Positions 1 to 11,545 of a stretch of 64,000 nucleotides of DNA are shown one piece after another. How positions within the stretch are numbered: the stretch's first letter is position 1; every line of letters starts with the position of its first letter. The notes beneath the pieces were generated by a model. The model had not been told where the DNA came from. It made no database searches and saw only the letters and a program-made list of their open reading frames with translations. Made by a program: the position numbers and the translations under genes. Where the stretch lies: contig VFFE01005878.1 in NCBI GenBank assembly GCA_008921705.1, forward strand, positions 328,375 through 392,374. The letters are read 5' to 3'. The stretch comes from Burhinus oedicnemus. Lineage: Eukaryota; Chordata; Aves; Charadriiformes; Burhinidae.

Positions 1-152
1 CAGACATAGACATTCACATCTAGCGCACACGCACCCGCACACGCTCACGCACCCAGCCGGGCACACACCCGCAGCCAGCCCCGCAGCAGGCACCCCGCGC
101 CCTGGGCAGCGCGGCCCCTCGGCGCGGAGGGCGGCCCCGGCCAGCCCCCGCC

Positions 153-161
153 ATGCGCTGA
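153..161 (+). other. minimal upstream ORF (Met-Arg-stop) in the 5' UTR
   Basis: The bases ATG CGC TGA form a two-codon upstream ORF about 184 bases before the stop-to-start distance ends at the PTPRZ1 start codon. A G sits at -3 (GCCATGC context), a favourable initiation setting. It is the only ATG I see between base 1 and the main start at 345. If transcripts include it, it could lower or condition translation of the main frame. Its inclusion in the mRNA is inferred. Confidence 0.45.
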
Positions 162-344
162 GCCCCGGCCCCGCCAGCACCCAGCGCCGCTGATCCCGCC
201 CGCGGCGTGGGGGCGGCCGCCGGGCGCGGCCGCGGCGCGCAGCCGGCTCCCCGGCGGGGAGAGGTGCAGCTGCCCGCGGAGGCAGGCGGGAGGCTGAGAG
301 GCAGTCGGACAGGCGGACGGGAGGCGGCAAAGGACGATTTGGAC

Positions 345-402
345 ATGCTCATTCTAGGGCGCTTGGTTGCCTGCATCCAGCTCGTCTGTATCCTCAGAGT
401 GG
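345..402 (+). CDS. PTPRZ1: PTPRZ1 coding exon 1 (signal peptide start), partial
   Basis: PTPRZ1 is a large single-pass receptor tyrosine phosphatase and chondroitin sulfate proteoglycan of neural and glial cells. It has an extracellular carbonic-anhydrase-like domain, a fibronectin III domain, a long mucin/CS-bearing region and two intracellular phosphatase domains. This exon encodes only MLILGRLVACIQLVCILRV plus the first base of the next codon. The segment is hydrophobic, with Arg6 near the N-terminus, and is the front of a signal peptide. It aligns without gaps to the human N-terminus as I recall it (shared core ACIQL). The ATG at 345 has G at -3 and is the first in-frame ATG of the open frame. 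The exon ends in phase 1 at a GTGAGT donor; reading into the intron gives a TGA at 408-410. PTPRG was considered, but its N-terminus does not resemble this. Confidence 0.9.
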
Positions 403-408
403 GTGAGT
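403..408 (+). other. PTPRZ1: intron 1 splice donor (GTGAGT)
   Basis: GTGAGT directly follows the last base of exon 1 and matches the vertebrate 5' splice-site consensus well. Using it gives a phase 1 junction that joins cleanly to the exon at 40750. Confidence 0.88.
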
Positions 409-935
409 GACATCTGCCTGAATTCGGCTTCGGGTTTTCCGACCAACTTTTTCTCCCCGGGCTCCGTGGGGTTTTTCTCCCTCTGATCGCTTTGGCTTAG
501 AGCTGCAGGTGCCGTCACCGGCCGTGCCACGCCGTGGAAACACGCTGTCAACGCCACGGGTGGCAACGTTTCTCCTACCCCTTTTTACCTCAGCCGTCTG
601 CTGCCGGGCTCCGCGGATGCGCGGCACCTCCGCGCCACCCACGGCACAGACGGGGTGCTCGGGGGGGGGCCTCGCCAGCCCACCCTGCCTCCGCTCCCAC
701 CGCCTCCGCGCCACGCCGAGTCGTGTCCCGTCTCCCCCCCGGGGGTCTGGCCGCGCCGGGCAGCCCGCGCCCGCGGGGCCGTGGGTGCGCGCCCGTGGCA
801 GGAGGGAGAGAGAACATCCCTGCCGAGCAGTACGGACATCGAGCTTCTCCGTGGGCGTGGGATATGAAATTTTACTTTAGGCTCTGGCATGAGCTGGTGC
901 GAAGAGGACCGGGGAAGGGTGCAACATTTCAGGCC

Positions 936-966
936 AAAAAAAAGAAAAAAAAAAAAAACAAAAAAA
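936..966 (+). repeat. A-rich tract
   Basis: Thirty-one bases made almost entirely of A with one G and one C. It follows the CpG island within intron 1. No attached LINE or retrocopy is recognisable upstream, so I read it as a simple tract. Confidence 0.8.
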
Positions 967-969
967 CTC

Positions 970-3900
970 GTTCTCCAAGAACGGGCAACGACGGTGGTTG
1001 CCCTAACCCGGGGTATAACTGCGGTCTCAGAAAGCGAAACACAAGTCGTTGGTTCACGTGGGACCCCGCACACAGAATATGGGTTGGTATCGAGGTTTTA
1101 GTAGGGCTACTTACATAACCAAGTTCATTTTCAACTCGCTCAGATCGGTGCAACTGGAGCGCATCCGAAAAGTCACGCCGTGCCCTGTTATTCGGTATTA
1201 TCGTTATAGCCAGCGTGAGTCGGTTGATGCTGTCAGAAGCGCTGTCTTAAATACTTTGTCGAATAAATATTAGGAGCCTAAGTCATGGGTTTTGCGTTAT
1301 ATTGAATGATCATTTTGAATTTATAAGCTTCCGTCAAATAGATCACTAGAAAATACTGGTTGGTTGCTTGCGTTTAAGTATGGGGAACTTAGGAGCTTCA
1401 GCCCATTATGTACGAAACCAGTTTTACAATAGGTCTCTCGGGGTAGAGTAGGCACTAACCTACATTTTTCACCCAATAGGTGGTGCTGCTTCTGAAACCG
1501 TGAAGCTCTATAGACAAAGATCGGTGTTAGGTTACGCGGAGCGAAAGCAATTTCGTATCAAGTTCTGCTAGTTAGAGGAAACTACTTTTTAAAATTTTGT
1601 CGTGTGAAAAATATTTTTACCTCATTTCTGAAAGTACAGAGGCATAATTCAACTATAAATGTGATGAGTGTAACTGACCTTTAATTAAAGTGTGTGATCT
1701 TTATAAGGGCATTAATAGCACTTTAATGTAACTTTTAAAGTAACCTATTTCTAAATACGGGGTACTTATTCTACTACAATTCCCTCACACTGGTTTGGCA
1801 AAGAATGGCCTGTCATAAAACTTTTGATAAGTTTCCATAACATCTTGCTTATGTTGCCAACCTGTTTCCTAAAATCAGATGTACTCCCAAGACTGTTTGG
1901 AGGACAAAATTAGCAGGTGCTTGTGTATGTGTGTGGAGGGGTATGAAAACGTGTGAGTACACATCAAGTATGCCATGATGTGATCATAATGTAATACAAC
2001 ACAATTCAATTTTGGAGACTAACTTCCATGATCCTACCACATTGCAAGCAATGCAAGACATAAACATAATTTTCTAATGAAACCTGTGGTTTTTTAATAA
2101 TTTTTTAATAATTCCATCCCATGTCTTTTTAGAAATAAGGTGGGTTTGTATCATATAATATTCAAATACGTGGTTTGCACGTGTATGTTATACTCATGAA
2201 TTTAGAAGATCTGTCAGGATGGGAAAACAAGCTTTTTACTCACACGTGAGGAATAATATAAGTCCGGCTACTTTTTTTTTTCTCTAGACTGATAGACTAT
2301 TGTTTTCAGACCTGGCCTGAAGGGGACACCCTTTCTAGATGTGATGGATGATTTGATCTCAATGGTGGCTCATTCTGAAGACTCATGAGCTGCTCAGTGT
2401 GTTCAGCGACATGATGTTCCCAAGAATTATTGCCCTGTACAGGTTATTAGACAGATTTAATCAGATTTTATTTGAATACGCTCATCTTTGAGTATCTCTC
2501 CATAACTGAATGTGCTGTCATCTGATAGCGTTAGTTCATAGGAGTAAATATTTTGTTAGAATTTTGACATCATTTCCTTTTGTTTTCTCTAAAAAAAATA
2601 AAATGGATGATTGCATACTCCCAGTGTATGGTTCCTAGGGCTTGCTGAGGGGGGAGGACTGGGTCAGACAGGATGGCTCTTCCCATTGGGTATTTCTGGT
2701 ACGGAAGAAACAGTGTCAGACCAGACCCAGGGCTCTGTGAATGGGATGTTGCTGAAAAGCGTGGCAGTCTGCGTTCTGGAGGTGATGCTTACTAGTCTGA
2801 GGCTAGGCAACGTGTTGATCCCAGCCTCATTTGCTTGTAGTTTCAAAAAATGGTGTTGAGTTCTCAGCTGGTGACGCACAGAGCTCTACAGGAGGTCCTT
2901 TCTAATGAATCTGTTTGGGAGGTTTGCTGTTGCCTCTGGGAGATGCAGCAGGAAAATCTCAGTCTCGTATGTGTTCAGAAAAGACAAGGTGGCCAAATCA
3001 ACCTCACTGAAGAAAAACCTACTAGAGCAGATGGATGCAAAAAGTTCTTTGGGGAATGACAAGACAGTGACGGTTCTTTCCTTGAGTTATTGAAGAAATA
3101 CTTAGGGGCTTGATTCTAATATCCCTGCTGAGATATGAATAGCACCTTCCTCCACAGTGTTACTGAAGCCAAGTACTGATGTAATTATTTATGGAGCAGG
3201 GTATTATCTGAGTATTCTCAGTGAGTGCCATTTAGTGAAGTTGAATGGAACTACTTGTGGAGTGAGATGCTATTCAGTCACAAGTAAGGGCACATGAGAA
3301 GTCCTGTGTGGTTATTTGTGGACACAACTGTGTACTTAGAAGAGAGATTTCCTATGAAGTTCTTTCTGTTCCTAAAATTAAAGGACACTCTGTGGACAAT
3401 TCACTTGCTTTTTTACATTTTTATTTTAAGTGAGAAATACGTGAATCTGCAATTACATCAATTCGGCATATATTTCAGGCTGAAGACATTCTTTGAAATT
3501 CTGCCCCAGCTTACTGATGTATTCCATATAACCTCCTGGAAGCCAGTGGGGTGTGTCCTTTTTATAGCTTTTGTCTCATTGTACTTACGGAAAAAATATC
3601 TGGAGTCTTTTCAATAAGTAGACTATGAATCTGTGTAGGCAAGAAAATGTTAATAGAAAAAGGAACATGTTTTAACAAATTACATTACAATTGTGGCTAA
3701 ATTTGAATCAAAGAGGTGTAAATATTTAGGCAAGACTTAAAAAATATTCCCTGCTCTCACTAGCAAAACGTATGGGTAATTTCCCCAAATAATGTAAAAA
3801 ATCTCCAAAATTAGCTCATCTACACTTTACTACTATCACTGTCTGTCCTTAACCAGGGTTTTGCCTTTCAAAATGCAGCTAATTAAACTATGAATTGTTT

Positions 3901-6740
3901 AATTAGTTGTGTCTCACTTTAATTTGTCACCATCTAGAAAAGATATCTCTGTCACTTTTAGTTTGTTTCTGGCATCCCAGTACCATGACTGTATTCGCAA
4001 AAAAGTAGTAACTTTTCCCTAAATGTTCTAATTTTCATTATACAACTGCCATCAGGACTGTATTTCCAAGCTAGCAGACAGCATACATCTCACTACCAAC
4101 AAGAAAAGCAACTTCTCTGTGCTCTTTATTGGACAGCCCCAACTAATAATAATGAGAATCTGAAGGACCGCACTGGCTCAGCTTGCTAAATGCAATCATA
4201 CTTTCTGCTCATTCTCATCTCCGCACGTTTAGATTCAGTAAGCCCTTAGACTGTTAAAGGACTGTGGGATCAGATCCTTCTGTTTTGCACTAACCTCTTA
4301 TATGGACAGTATTTTTGTAGGGCAAATATTTGGCATACTTCAAATTCAATTACATCACAGTAATATTACTGTATATTATTATTTAATGTTTTAGTATATT
4401 TTACACTTAAGATGACATGTTCCTATGGACGATGATACAAAGTTCCTGTGGCGAAATTTAGTCCTGCCATATTGAAAACATAAGAGCTAAAACCAAAATA
4501 AGAATTTTAGGACTGTTTAATCATCTATTTTAACCATCTATACTATAACCATGCATTTTTGTACCATGGAGACTGATCTATGCCAAAATCTAAATATACA
4601 GTATGGATTTATATTAGGTTCAAATACTGGCAGGTATGAAAAGCTGTGCAGAAATTAATGACATTTGAAAAGTTAATGTCAGTGTAACCTAATATTTATT
4701 CAGCACGGTAGTCTGTGGGACATATCTGAAATAGTTAAAGCTGTACTTTGCAATGTTTATTCAAGACAATGCATAAGGAAAGTTTTCTAAGTTGTATTTG
4801 GCATTACTTCACCTCTAAGTATACTCTTCTATCTGAATTCCTGAAGAGAAACTAAATAATACGTGTAAAATTACAGTGGTAATTTGAAACTATTCTCATT
4901 ATAATCTGGATTATAAATCAGGATGTTAATTTATGAGTGTAGGCACTTGCCCATTTCTTGAGGAAGGCGATTTCCTTCATTTTCTGTGCTCATCATTGAA
5001 GTGGTCACTGCCCGCTATGAGTTCTCTAATTAGGAATTTAAGGGTGAACAGATTCTGCTCTTTTGCTGACAATTTCAATTCCTCTTCAAACGTGCCGTGC
5101 TTCTCAGTATTCCCCGTAGGGCCTGGAAGTCTGCGGCAGTTCCGGAGCCCCCCGCTCCCATTTAACAGCTCGATTCTCACAGCTTCGTGCACCATTTATG
5201 TGGCTTTCCTGTACGAGACATCCTTTGGCTATTCAATAAGCTGCTTTTCCCATAAAGACAAAAGTTACCTTTTTGAATACATGTCAAGGCTTCTGCATTA
5301 GAAAGATAAATCAACAGGAGGAAAAGGACTTACAGTATTAAATAAACAAAATCCACTAAATGAAAAATAGCAAATTTTTCAAAGAGGCTGGGACAGCAAA
5401 TGAAACTTGGCTCCAGCAGGTTGTTGAGGAACTGTTGGCAGTGGAGTACTTTTGTAGGAAGGTATGGTGCAGGTTGCTTGTTGAATACAAATTACTGGTG
5501 TCGATCAATTCAGTCTGAAGGCTCAGGTGGAAATAACTGGGGATTTTAGAAACGAGGTGAGGGTTTATTTTACTTATTTTGCATCGCTGGTCTATGTTGT
5601 GGCGCTGTCTGGTTGAGGTGAAATAATAGACTTTTTAAGAAAAACGGGCACTGTGTAAAAGTGTCATGAATTGTGCTAGATGAGGTATGCCTCTCAGCAG
5701 CTCCTGTTGCCTTCTACTTCTTGCCCATACTTGGACTTAGGTATTCTTTGATCCACTAGAAGTAGCTGTATTTCAGCCTAGAAATCACTATTTTTCATTA
5801 CTAATCAAAGACTCCAGGAGCTATTGTTTGAGTTAGCTAATTTCAGAAATCCTTATTTCGGTAAAAGTCCCATGAATGACAAAAATACTACGCTACATCT
5901 GATAAGGAAAGCTGAGCACTGGAAGTAGGACACCAGTGGAACTTAGATGCCTGAACCCAAGATTTTAATTAAAAGGGTCCCTGACTCAGCTAGTACCTTT
6001 TGGGGCTTCCACGGAAGCTTTCAGGCAGGCACAGTTCTTCTTCTGCATGTGCCTTACCTGACCCTATTATGTGCATCTCAGTGCCTCTTTCCCTCCTACG
6101 TTTAATTGGGATCCAAACCCAAATGTTCTTTCAGGTCACTTCCCTGATCCCTGTGTCATTAAGGCCTCCCTAAATAGATGCTGACGGGATCAGGTATCTT
6201 GATCTGACTGCTGCCGCTACTTCTGTTTAAGACAAAGGACAAGGCGATGGCTGTGCCACCTTCTCATGTTGTGGCACAGTGATTGAAGTGTTTTACCAAG
6301 GAAAGACAGAGAGGGAAGACCTGTTCTGAGCTAAAGAGATTTGAACCTAAATCTCCCATCCCCAAACATTATGTTCTGTCAAATGAGAGGACTCTTCATA
6401 CTTGTTTAAAATGAAGCATTTTGGCTTAAAAAAACCCAAAAATTAAAAAGGTCAAAGGCTGGGAATTGCAGGGAAGGAATAGGGAAAAGAACAAATAACA
6501 TCAATTATGCCATAGCAGAAAGTCATAGCTAACTTACTTCTTAATGATTGTGTATGCTTATGTTCCCCTCATCTCAGAAAGGGCATAGCAGACTTGGAAT
6601 AGAGTAGGAGAATGGAAACAGGGAAGATAATGGGTATCTGTTTTCAGGATTGACTAAATAAGCTAGGACTCCCTGTTGAGAACAAAGTCAACTTAAGAGT
6701 TTGTTATATAGAGGATTATAAACTCACAAGTGATGGGAAC
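970..6740. other. intron 1, no recognisable element
   Basis: Mostly AT-rich single-copy-looking sequence. I see no exon, RNA gene or clear mobile element. A 107-codon open frame at 3294-3617 has a low-complexity Phe/Leu-rich product and no recognisable domain, and I treat it as chance. Around 5912-6010 and 6325-6400 there are phrases such as a GAGATTTGAACC-like segment that resemble old amniote SINE-type repeats, too decayed to call with confidence. Confidence 0.5.
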
Positions 6741-6744
6741 AGAT

Positions 6745-6831
6745 TCTTCACCGACTCTTCCACTATAAGAGCAAGGGGATAGCAAATGAAGGTGGTAGGA
6801 GCCAGATTTAAAAGTAAATAAAAGGGTAGTT
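6745..6831 (+). mobile_element. old CR1/L3-type LINE relic, left part
   Basis: Reads as the 3' portion of an ancient CR1/L3-like LINE (phrases about aggregated 'gcaaggggatagcaaatgaa' and 'gccagatttaaaag' typical of the end of ORF2 and the 3' region). It is interrupted at 6831 by a younger CR1 and resumes at 7607. The assignment rests on remembered family consensus, not a search. Confidence 0.55.
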
Positions 6832-7606
6832 TTGAAGTTCAGCAAGGACAAGTGTAAGGTCTTGCACCTAGGAAAACATAATCCAGGAGTGCAGCACAGG
6901 CTGGGATCTACCTAGCTGGGGAGCAGCTCAGCGGAAAGGGACCTGGAGGTCCTGGTGGACAACAAGCTCAATATGGGCGAACAGTGCGCTGCTGCAGCAA
7001 AGCAAGCCAACAGGATGCTGGGTTGCATCAACAAGGGCATCATCAGTGGAGATAAAGAAGTCATTATGTCACTCTACTCAGCGCTTGTCAAGCCACACCT
7101 GGAATACTGTGTTCAGTTTTGGTCCCTGCTATGCAAAAAAAGATGCAGACAGGCTGGAGAGGGTCCAGAGGAGGGCCACCAAGATGATCAAAGGACTGGG
7201 AAGCCTGTCACATGAGGAAAGACTGAGAGAACTGGCCTTGTTCTGCCTTGAGAAAAGAAGGCTTAGGGGAGACCTTCCAGTATTTAAAGGGTGGCTACAA
7301 AGAAGATGGAATCTCCCTTTTTACAAGGAGTCACATGGAAAAGATGAGGGGTAATGGGTACAAGTTACTCCTGGGGAGATTCCAACTGGACACAAGAGGA
7401 AAATTTTTCACAATGAGAACAATCAGCCATTGGAATAATCTCCCCAGGGAAGTAGTGGGTTCCCCAACATTGGACACTTTTCAGATTCAGCTGGACAGGG
7501 TGCTGGGCCATCTTGTCTGGACTATGCTTTTGCCCAGAAAGGTTGGACCAGATGATCCTTGAGGTCCCTTCCAACCTGGTATTCTATGATTCTATCATGA
7601 TTCTAT
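6832..7606 (+). mobile_element. CR1 LINE, 5'-truncated, relatively young copy
   Basis: Sense-orientation CR1 containing the end of ORF2 and the short 3' UTR. Conceptual translation shows the CR1 reverse-transcriptase C-terminal phrases around [43 protein letters not shown] and, later, FFTMRTISHWNNLPREVV. Frameshifts and stops break the frame into three pieces. It ends in the CR1 signature of repeated ATTCTATGAT-like units at about 7579-7606. Flanking GGTAGTT copies (6825-6831 and 7607-7613) look like a target-site duplication. Its last 220 bases are nearly the same as the copy at 62825. Confidence 0.93.
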
Positions 7607-7905
7607 GGTAGTTCTTCCTACAACAGGTGATAGACCTGTGAAACTCTGTTGTAGGTTGCTTTGAGAGCAAAGCGTTTTGAGAGGATACTAGTTAAACTCT
7701 TGAAAGAGAAACCTACTGAGAATTGCTAAGCAGATGGAAACCACATCCATTTCAGGAATTTTTTAAGCTGGAAATAGAGCCTGGGAGAGTTTGCAAGGAA
7801 ATTTTCAACCATATCACATAAGTTTGCCTGTTTCTTACTTTGCCTCTTCCTTAAGCATCTGCTTCAGGATTTTGCAGGCAGGACTCTGAATTAGTAGGAT
7901 AGTAC
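7607..7905 (+). mobile_element. old CR1/L3-type LINE relic, right part
   Basis: Continuation of the older LINE split by the CR1 insertion. It reads on from 'cttcctacaacagg...gacctgtgaaactct' into a 3' UTR with phrases such as 'cctcttccttaagcatctgc' that fit the ancient CR1/L3 3' end. It is much more diverged than the inserted copy, which supports the nested order. The right boundary is approximate. Confidence 0.5.
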
Positions 7906-10135
7906 AGGAAGAGAGGAGGTATGAATTCTTATGTCTGCTCCTCAGTATTTCATTACTGATGTGCTGGATCCAATGCGTAAATCACTAGCACTGCCTTTTC
8001 TCTGGTTGTGCTCTAAAAAGAGCAGATTTTGCTCATTTATTTGAAAGTTGCAGATACTTACTCTCAGAAGGGGATTTGAGGCTGCACTTCTGAAGAACCC
8101 AGCCTTCCAAAGCTGGACAGAGCGTTTCCACCAACTCACCATTTACACCAGTGGTACTCAACCTTCCAAAGCCAAGAGTGTTTCCACCAACTCAGCATTT
8201 ACATCAGTGGTACTGGGCAGCTGAAAGCCATTTGGGCAAGCCAGTGGCTCATTATTGTGCTCGGCTGCCTAGCTCACCTAAAGACAGTGTAGGAGCCTGA
8301 ACTTCAAGGCTCTGGAACCTACTGCTAGTGCCTAACAGGTGGGTGATTCAGCTAAATGCTGTCTTGCGTCTGGACTTTTGTCTAAGTCAGGTCTCCCAAA
8401 TCCATCATTTACACCACACCTTCAGATTCAGTAACTAAAGAACAGGCTAGATGTGGCTTGGCTACTTGGCATGTAAAAAGCGATATTTACTTCTCTAGGT
8501 TTTTATAGCGTCCAGTTAGACACACAAAGTAACATAATTTTTTCCTACAGCCCTTTATGTTTCACTAAACCTAGAGACTGTAGTTACCTGGAAAATTCTG
8601 TGTGATGTTGAACTATTAGAGATCCTACTGTGCTAATAGCATTCAGCAATTTACATTTCTGTATGAAGGTATTATGACTGCTCACCTAACTAGTGAGAGA
8701 TTTCATTAAGAGTTTCCAGGACCAGCATATCTGTTAGTACTTTTGCTCTGAGTTGTCATCCTCATTGCCAAAAGATTTCTGCTAAATACTGGGTTACCTG
8801 AAAGCTGAAATATAAAGCCAGTAGCATTTGAAGAGGTGTTCATCTTCACTGCCTTATTTATCTGTTTGCTGACATAGGGTAACGGTAAAAGCAGTGAAGC
8901 GTTCATTAAACAATAATGTCAGGAAGGGTGAAATAATAGACATCTAGAGTACTTTGACTGTATCACGTTACAAAATTGGTCTTCGAAATGCTGTAAATAA
9001 AGGATGTTGCATAAAAATGAATGAAATCAAATACATCTTGGTGAATGAAGACATATGTTTCTGTAAATGCCCTATGAGAATTTGACAAAGAATTCCTGAC
9101 TCGTTTAAAATTTCCTTGGAACTCATGACAAGTTCTTTAATCAGGACAGGTTTTTTGGTTTTTTTATAAGCTATCCAGGCCAAATTCAATTTTTTCCTAA
9201 AGTAAATGGAAGGATTTAGTGACTTCATTGAGATTTAGACTGGTTTGTATCGTAATTCTTCAAAATACACTTTTCCAGATATAATCCTATTTTTCAAAGC
9301 TGTCAAAGCCGTGGAAAAGAAAAATTTATGGTGTTCTGCAGGGCCAGCTTATGCTGAAGAAACTGAAAGCTTTTTGAAAGCTAAAGCAAGTATTTTGAGG
9401 AAAAATTAAGCCTTTAAAATCAGTGTTTAAAAAAAGACTTGATTCTTCAATTGCTTTATGTGCTGAACTCCATGATTTCAGCAGAAGTTCCCAAAAAGAA
9501 AAACATCTGCTTGCTTAGACTAAATAGCTAATGATCAGAGTAACAGCTGGCTTTATAAAAGTGACCTAATATTACTCCAGGTGGTTTGTCTTCTAGCTTC
9601 TTCCCCAAACTGACCAACTGTGTTTCATTCATTTGTAGCCATTTAGAAAAATAATCTTGTTCCAAGTGCATGTTAGTTGTTTCTGTAATTTCCTTTTGTA
9701 ACTCTTATTCTGGTAGGTGTCTGTTAAGTATGATAATTAACAAACTTGGCAAGCTGGGACTTCCTGGGAGGCTAAGGAGCCTTCCGCCAGCCCCCTGGAG
9801 CACTGCTGTTAGGTGTGTGGGACATTTCAGGTGATGTGGCGCACTCACAGCACAACCCATCCACCCATCATCTGCACGAGAGTTTGGGGTGAGTCCTGTG
9901 TGGTCTGTGCCTGTCTCTTTCTTTGTAATCTTTGCTTTTTGGACAGTAGCTTTGCATTTCATGTATCTTGTGATGTTGCAGAAAAATCCCAAGGAACCAG
10001 GTTCTCTTTGGGTTGAGTTTGTTTTGTTGGGGTTTTTTTTGGTTTGTTTTTTTTTTTTTAAAACACACTTTAGGTTTGTGTTAACAAGAAACTGTATCAC
10101 TGTAGGTACATAGATCACAGTAGAACTATCTCTGG
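7906..10135. other. intron 1, no recognisable element apart from a local duplication
   Basis: AT-rich intronic sequence. Apart from the two-copy repeat at 8103-8215 and a T/G-rich patch near 10020-10060, I see no gene, RNA or mobile element. Confidence 0.5.
8103..8215 (+). repeat. two-copy imperfect tandem duplication, period about 59
   Basis: The block beginning CCTTCCAAAG at 8103 recurs at 8162. The two share CCTTCCAAAG, TTTCCACCAACTCA, CATTTACA and CAGTGGTACT in the same order. The second copy is about four bases shorter inside. There is no sign of function. Confidence 0.85.
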
Positions 10136-10139
10136 CTCA

Positions 10140-10362
10140 TATCAGTGGAACTGTGTGTGAATAAATCCTGGATAGGCATCAAGGAGAAATAGATCCAGAA
10201 GAGCTATTTAAGTTTTAGGATAGTGCTGACACAAAACCAAATGGATATAAACTGACAATGTGCAAATTTAAGCTGAAAATTAGAAGAAGGTTCTTAACCA
10301 TTACAGCAATGGGATTTTGGAAAATCTTTCCAATGGTAGTAGTAGGAGCATCCTAAGAAACG
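10140..10362 (+). mobile_element. ancient CR1/L3-type LINE relic
   Basis: Highly diverged sense-strand LINE fragment. Phrases such as 'ggatataaactgacaatg', 'gctgaaaattagaagaaggt' and 'gggattttggaaaatctttcc' fit the end of an old CR1/L3 ORF2. It abuts the reverse-strand CR1 at 10363. Left boundary uncertain. Confidence 0.5.
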
Positions 10363-11545
10363 TCCTTTGAAAATGGGGGTTATGTTCCCCCTTTTCCAGT
10401 CAGCAGTAACTTCACCAGACCACCACGACTTCTCAAATATGATGGATAGTGGCTTGGCAACTACATCCGTCAGTTCTCTTGGGACCTGTGGATGAATCTC
10501 ATCAGGTCCCATGCACTTGTGTGCATTTGGGTTCCTCAGCTGGTGTTGGATCTGGTCTTCTCCTACTGTGGGCGGTACCTCATTCTCCCAGTCCCTGCCT
10601 TTACCTTCTGGAACTTGGGCGGTGTGGTTACAGCCTTTACCAATGAAGACTGGGACAAAAAAGTCATTTAGTACCTCAGGCTTCTCCATGTCGCGGGTGA
10701 CCAGGTCTCCCGTTTCCTTCCTGAGTGGGCCCACATCTTCCCTAGTCTTCCTTTTGTCCCCGATAGACCTATACAAGGCATTCTTATTGCCCCTGACACC
10801 CCTGGCCAGATTTAACTCTCTCTGGGCTTTAGCTTTCCTAACCTGATCCCTGGCTGCTCAGACAATTTCTCTGTATTCCTCCCAGGCTGTCTGTCCTTGC
10901 TTTCACCCTTTGTAGACTTCCTTTTTCTGTTTGAGATTGTCCAGGATCTCCTTGTTCATCCACGCAGGCCTCCTGGCGTTTTTGCCTGACTTCCTCTTTG
11001 TTGGGATGCATCGCTCCTGAGTTTGATGGAGGTGGTCCTTGAATATTAGCCAGCTTTCTTGGGCCCCTCTCCCTTCCAGGGTTTTATCCCATGGTACTCC
11101 ACCAAGCAGATTCCTGAAGAGGCCGAAGTCTGTTCTCCTGAAGTCCAGGGTAGCAAGCTTACTGCACGTCCTCCTCGCCGCCCTAAGGATCTCAAAATCC
11201 ACCATCTCATGATCACTGCAGCCAAGGCTGCCCTTGAGTGTGACGTTGCCCACCAGTCCCTCCTTGTTGATGAGAACAAGGTCCAGCATGGCACCTCTTC
11301 TCATTGGCTCCTCTATCACTTGGAGAAGGAATTTATTGTCGATGCGTTCCAGGAACCTCCTGGATTGCTTATGGCCTGCTGTGTTGTCCTTCCAACAGAT
11401 ATCGGGGTGGTTGAAGTCCCCCATGAGGACTAGGGCTTGTGAACGTGAGGCTGCTCCTGTCTGCCTATAGAGGGCCTCATCCACTCGGTCTTCCTGGTCA
11501 GGTGGCCTGTAGCAGACTCCCACTGTAACATCACCACAGTTCATT
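10363..11545 (-). mobile_element. CR1 LINE ORF2 internal fragment: endonuclease C-terminal part and start of RT
   Basis: On the minus strand, 11544 to 10903 is open and reads as the back half of the CR1 AP-type endonuclease: GVCYRPPDQ, LMGDFNHPDICW, LDLVLINKEGL, and the catalytic-region SDH in GCSDHEMVDFEI. It is followed by the linker into the reverse transcriptase, and 10776 to about 10363 continues with [17 protein letters not shown] and [13 protein letters not shown]. Both open segments are in the same frame, separated by two in-frame TGA codons near 10903 and 10858. No frameshift is evident over nearly 1.2 kb, so decay is modest. The element lacks both its 5' part and its 3' end, which is odd for CR1, whose copies normally keep the 3' end. 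It is not intact and cannot move on its own. Confidence 0.9.

Larger units (their letters stand above)
1..860. promoter_or_regulatory. PTPRZ1: CpG-rich 5' island of PTPRZ1
   Basis: This stretch is strongly GC-rich and full of CpG, while the rest of the window is AT-rich. It surrounds the first coding exon, as expected for a CpG-island promoter and 5' UTR. I see no clear TATA box, so transcription may begin at dispersed sites; the start site cannot be fixed from sequence and may lie upstream of base 1. The island continues past the exon into the first 450 bases of intron 1. Long reading frames on both strands here come from the base composition. Confidence 0.75.

Noticed and set aside
20..1118. 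Overlapping open frames of 60-194 codons on both strands at the window start
   Set aside because: They fall in the GC-rich CpG island, where stop codons are rare. Only the frame of 345-402 has a plausible protein and splice site.
3294..3617. 107-codon forward open frame with hydrophobic product
   Set aside because: AT-rich composition explains the Phe/Leu content. No domain, no splice or conservation evidence.
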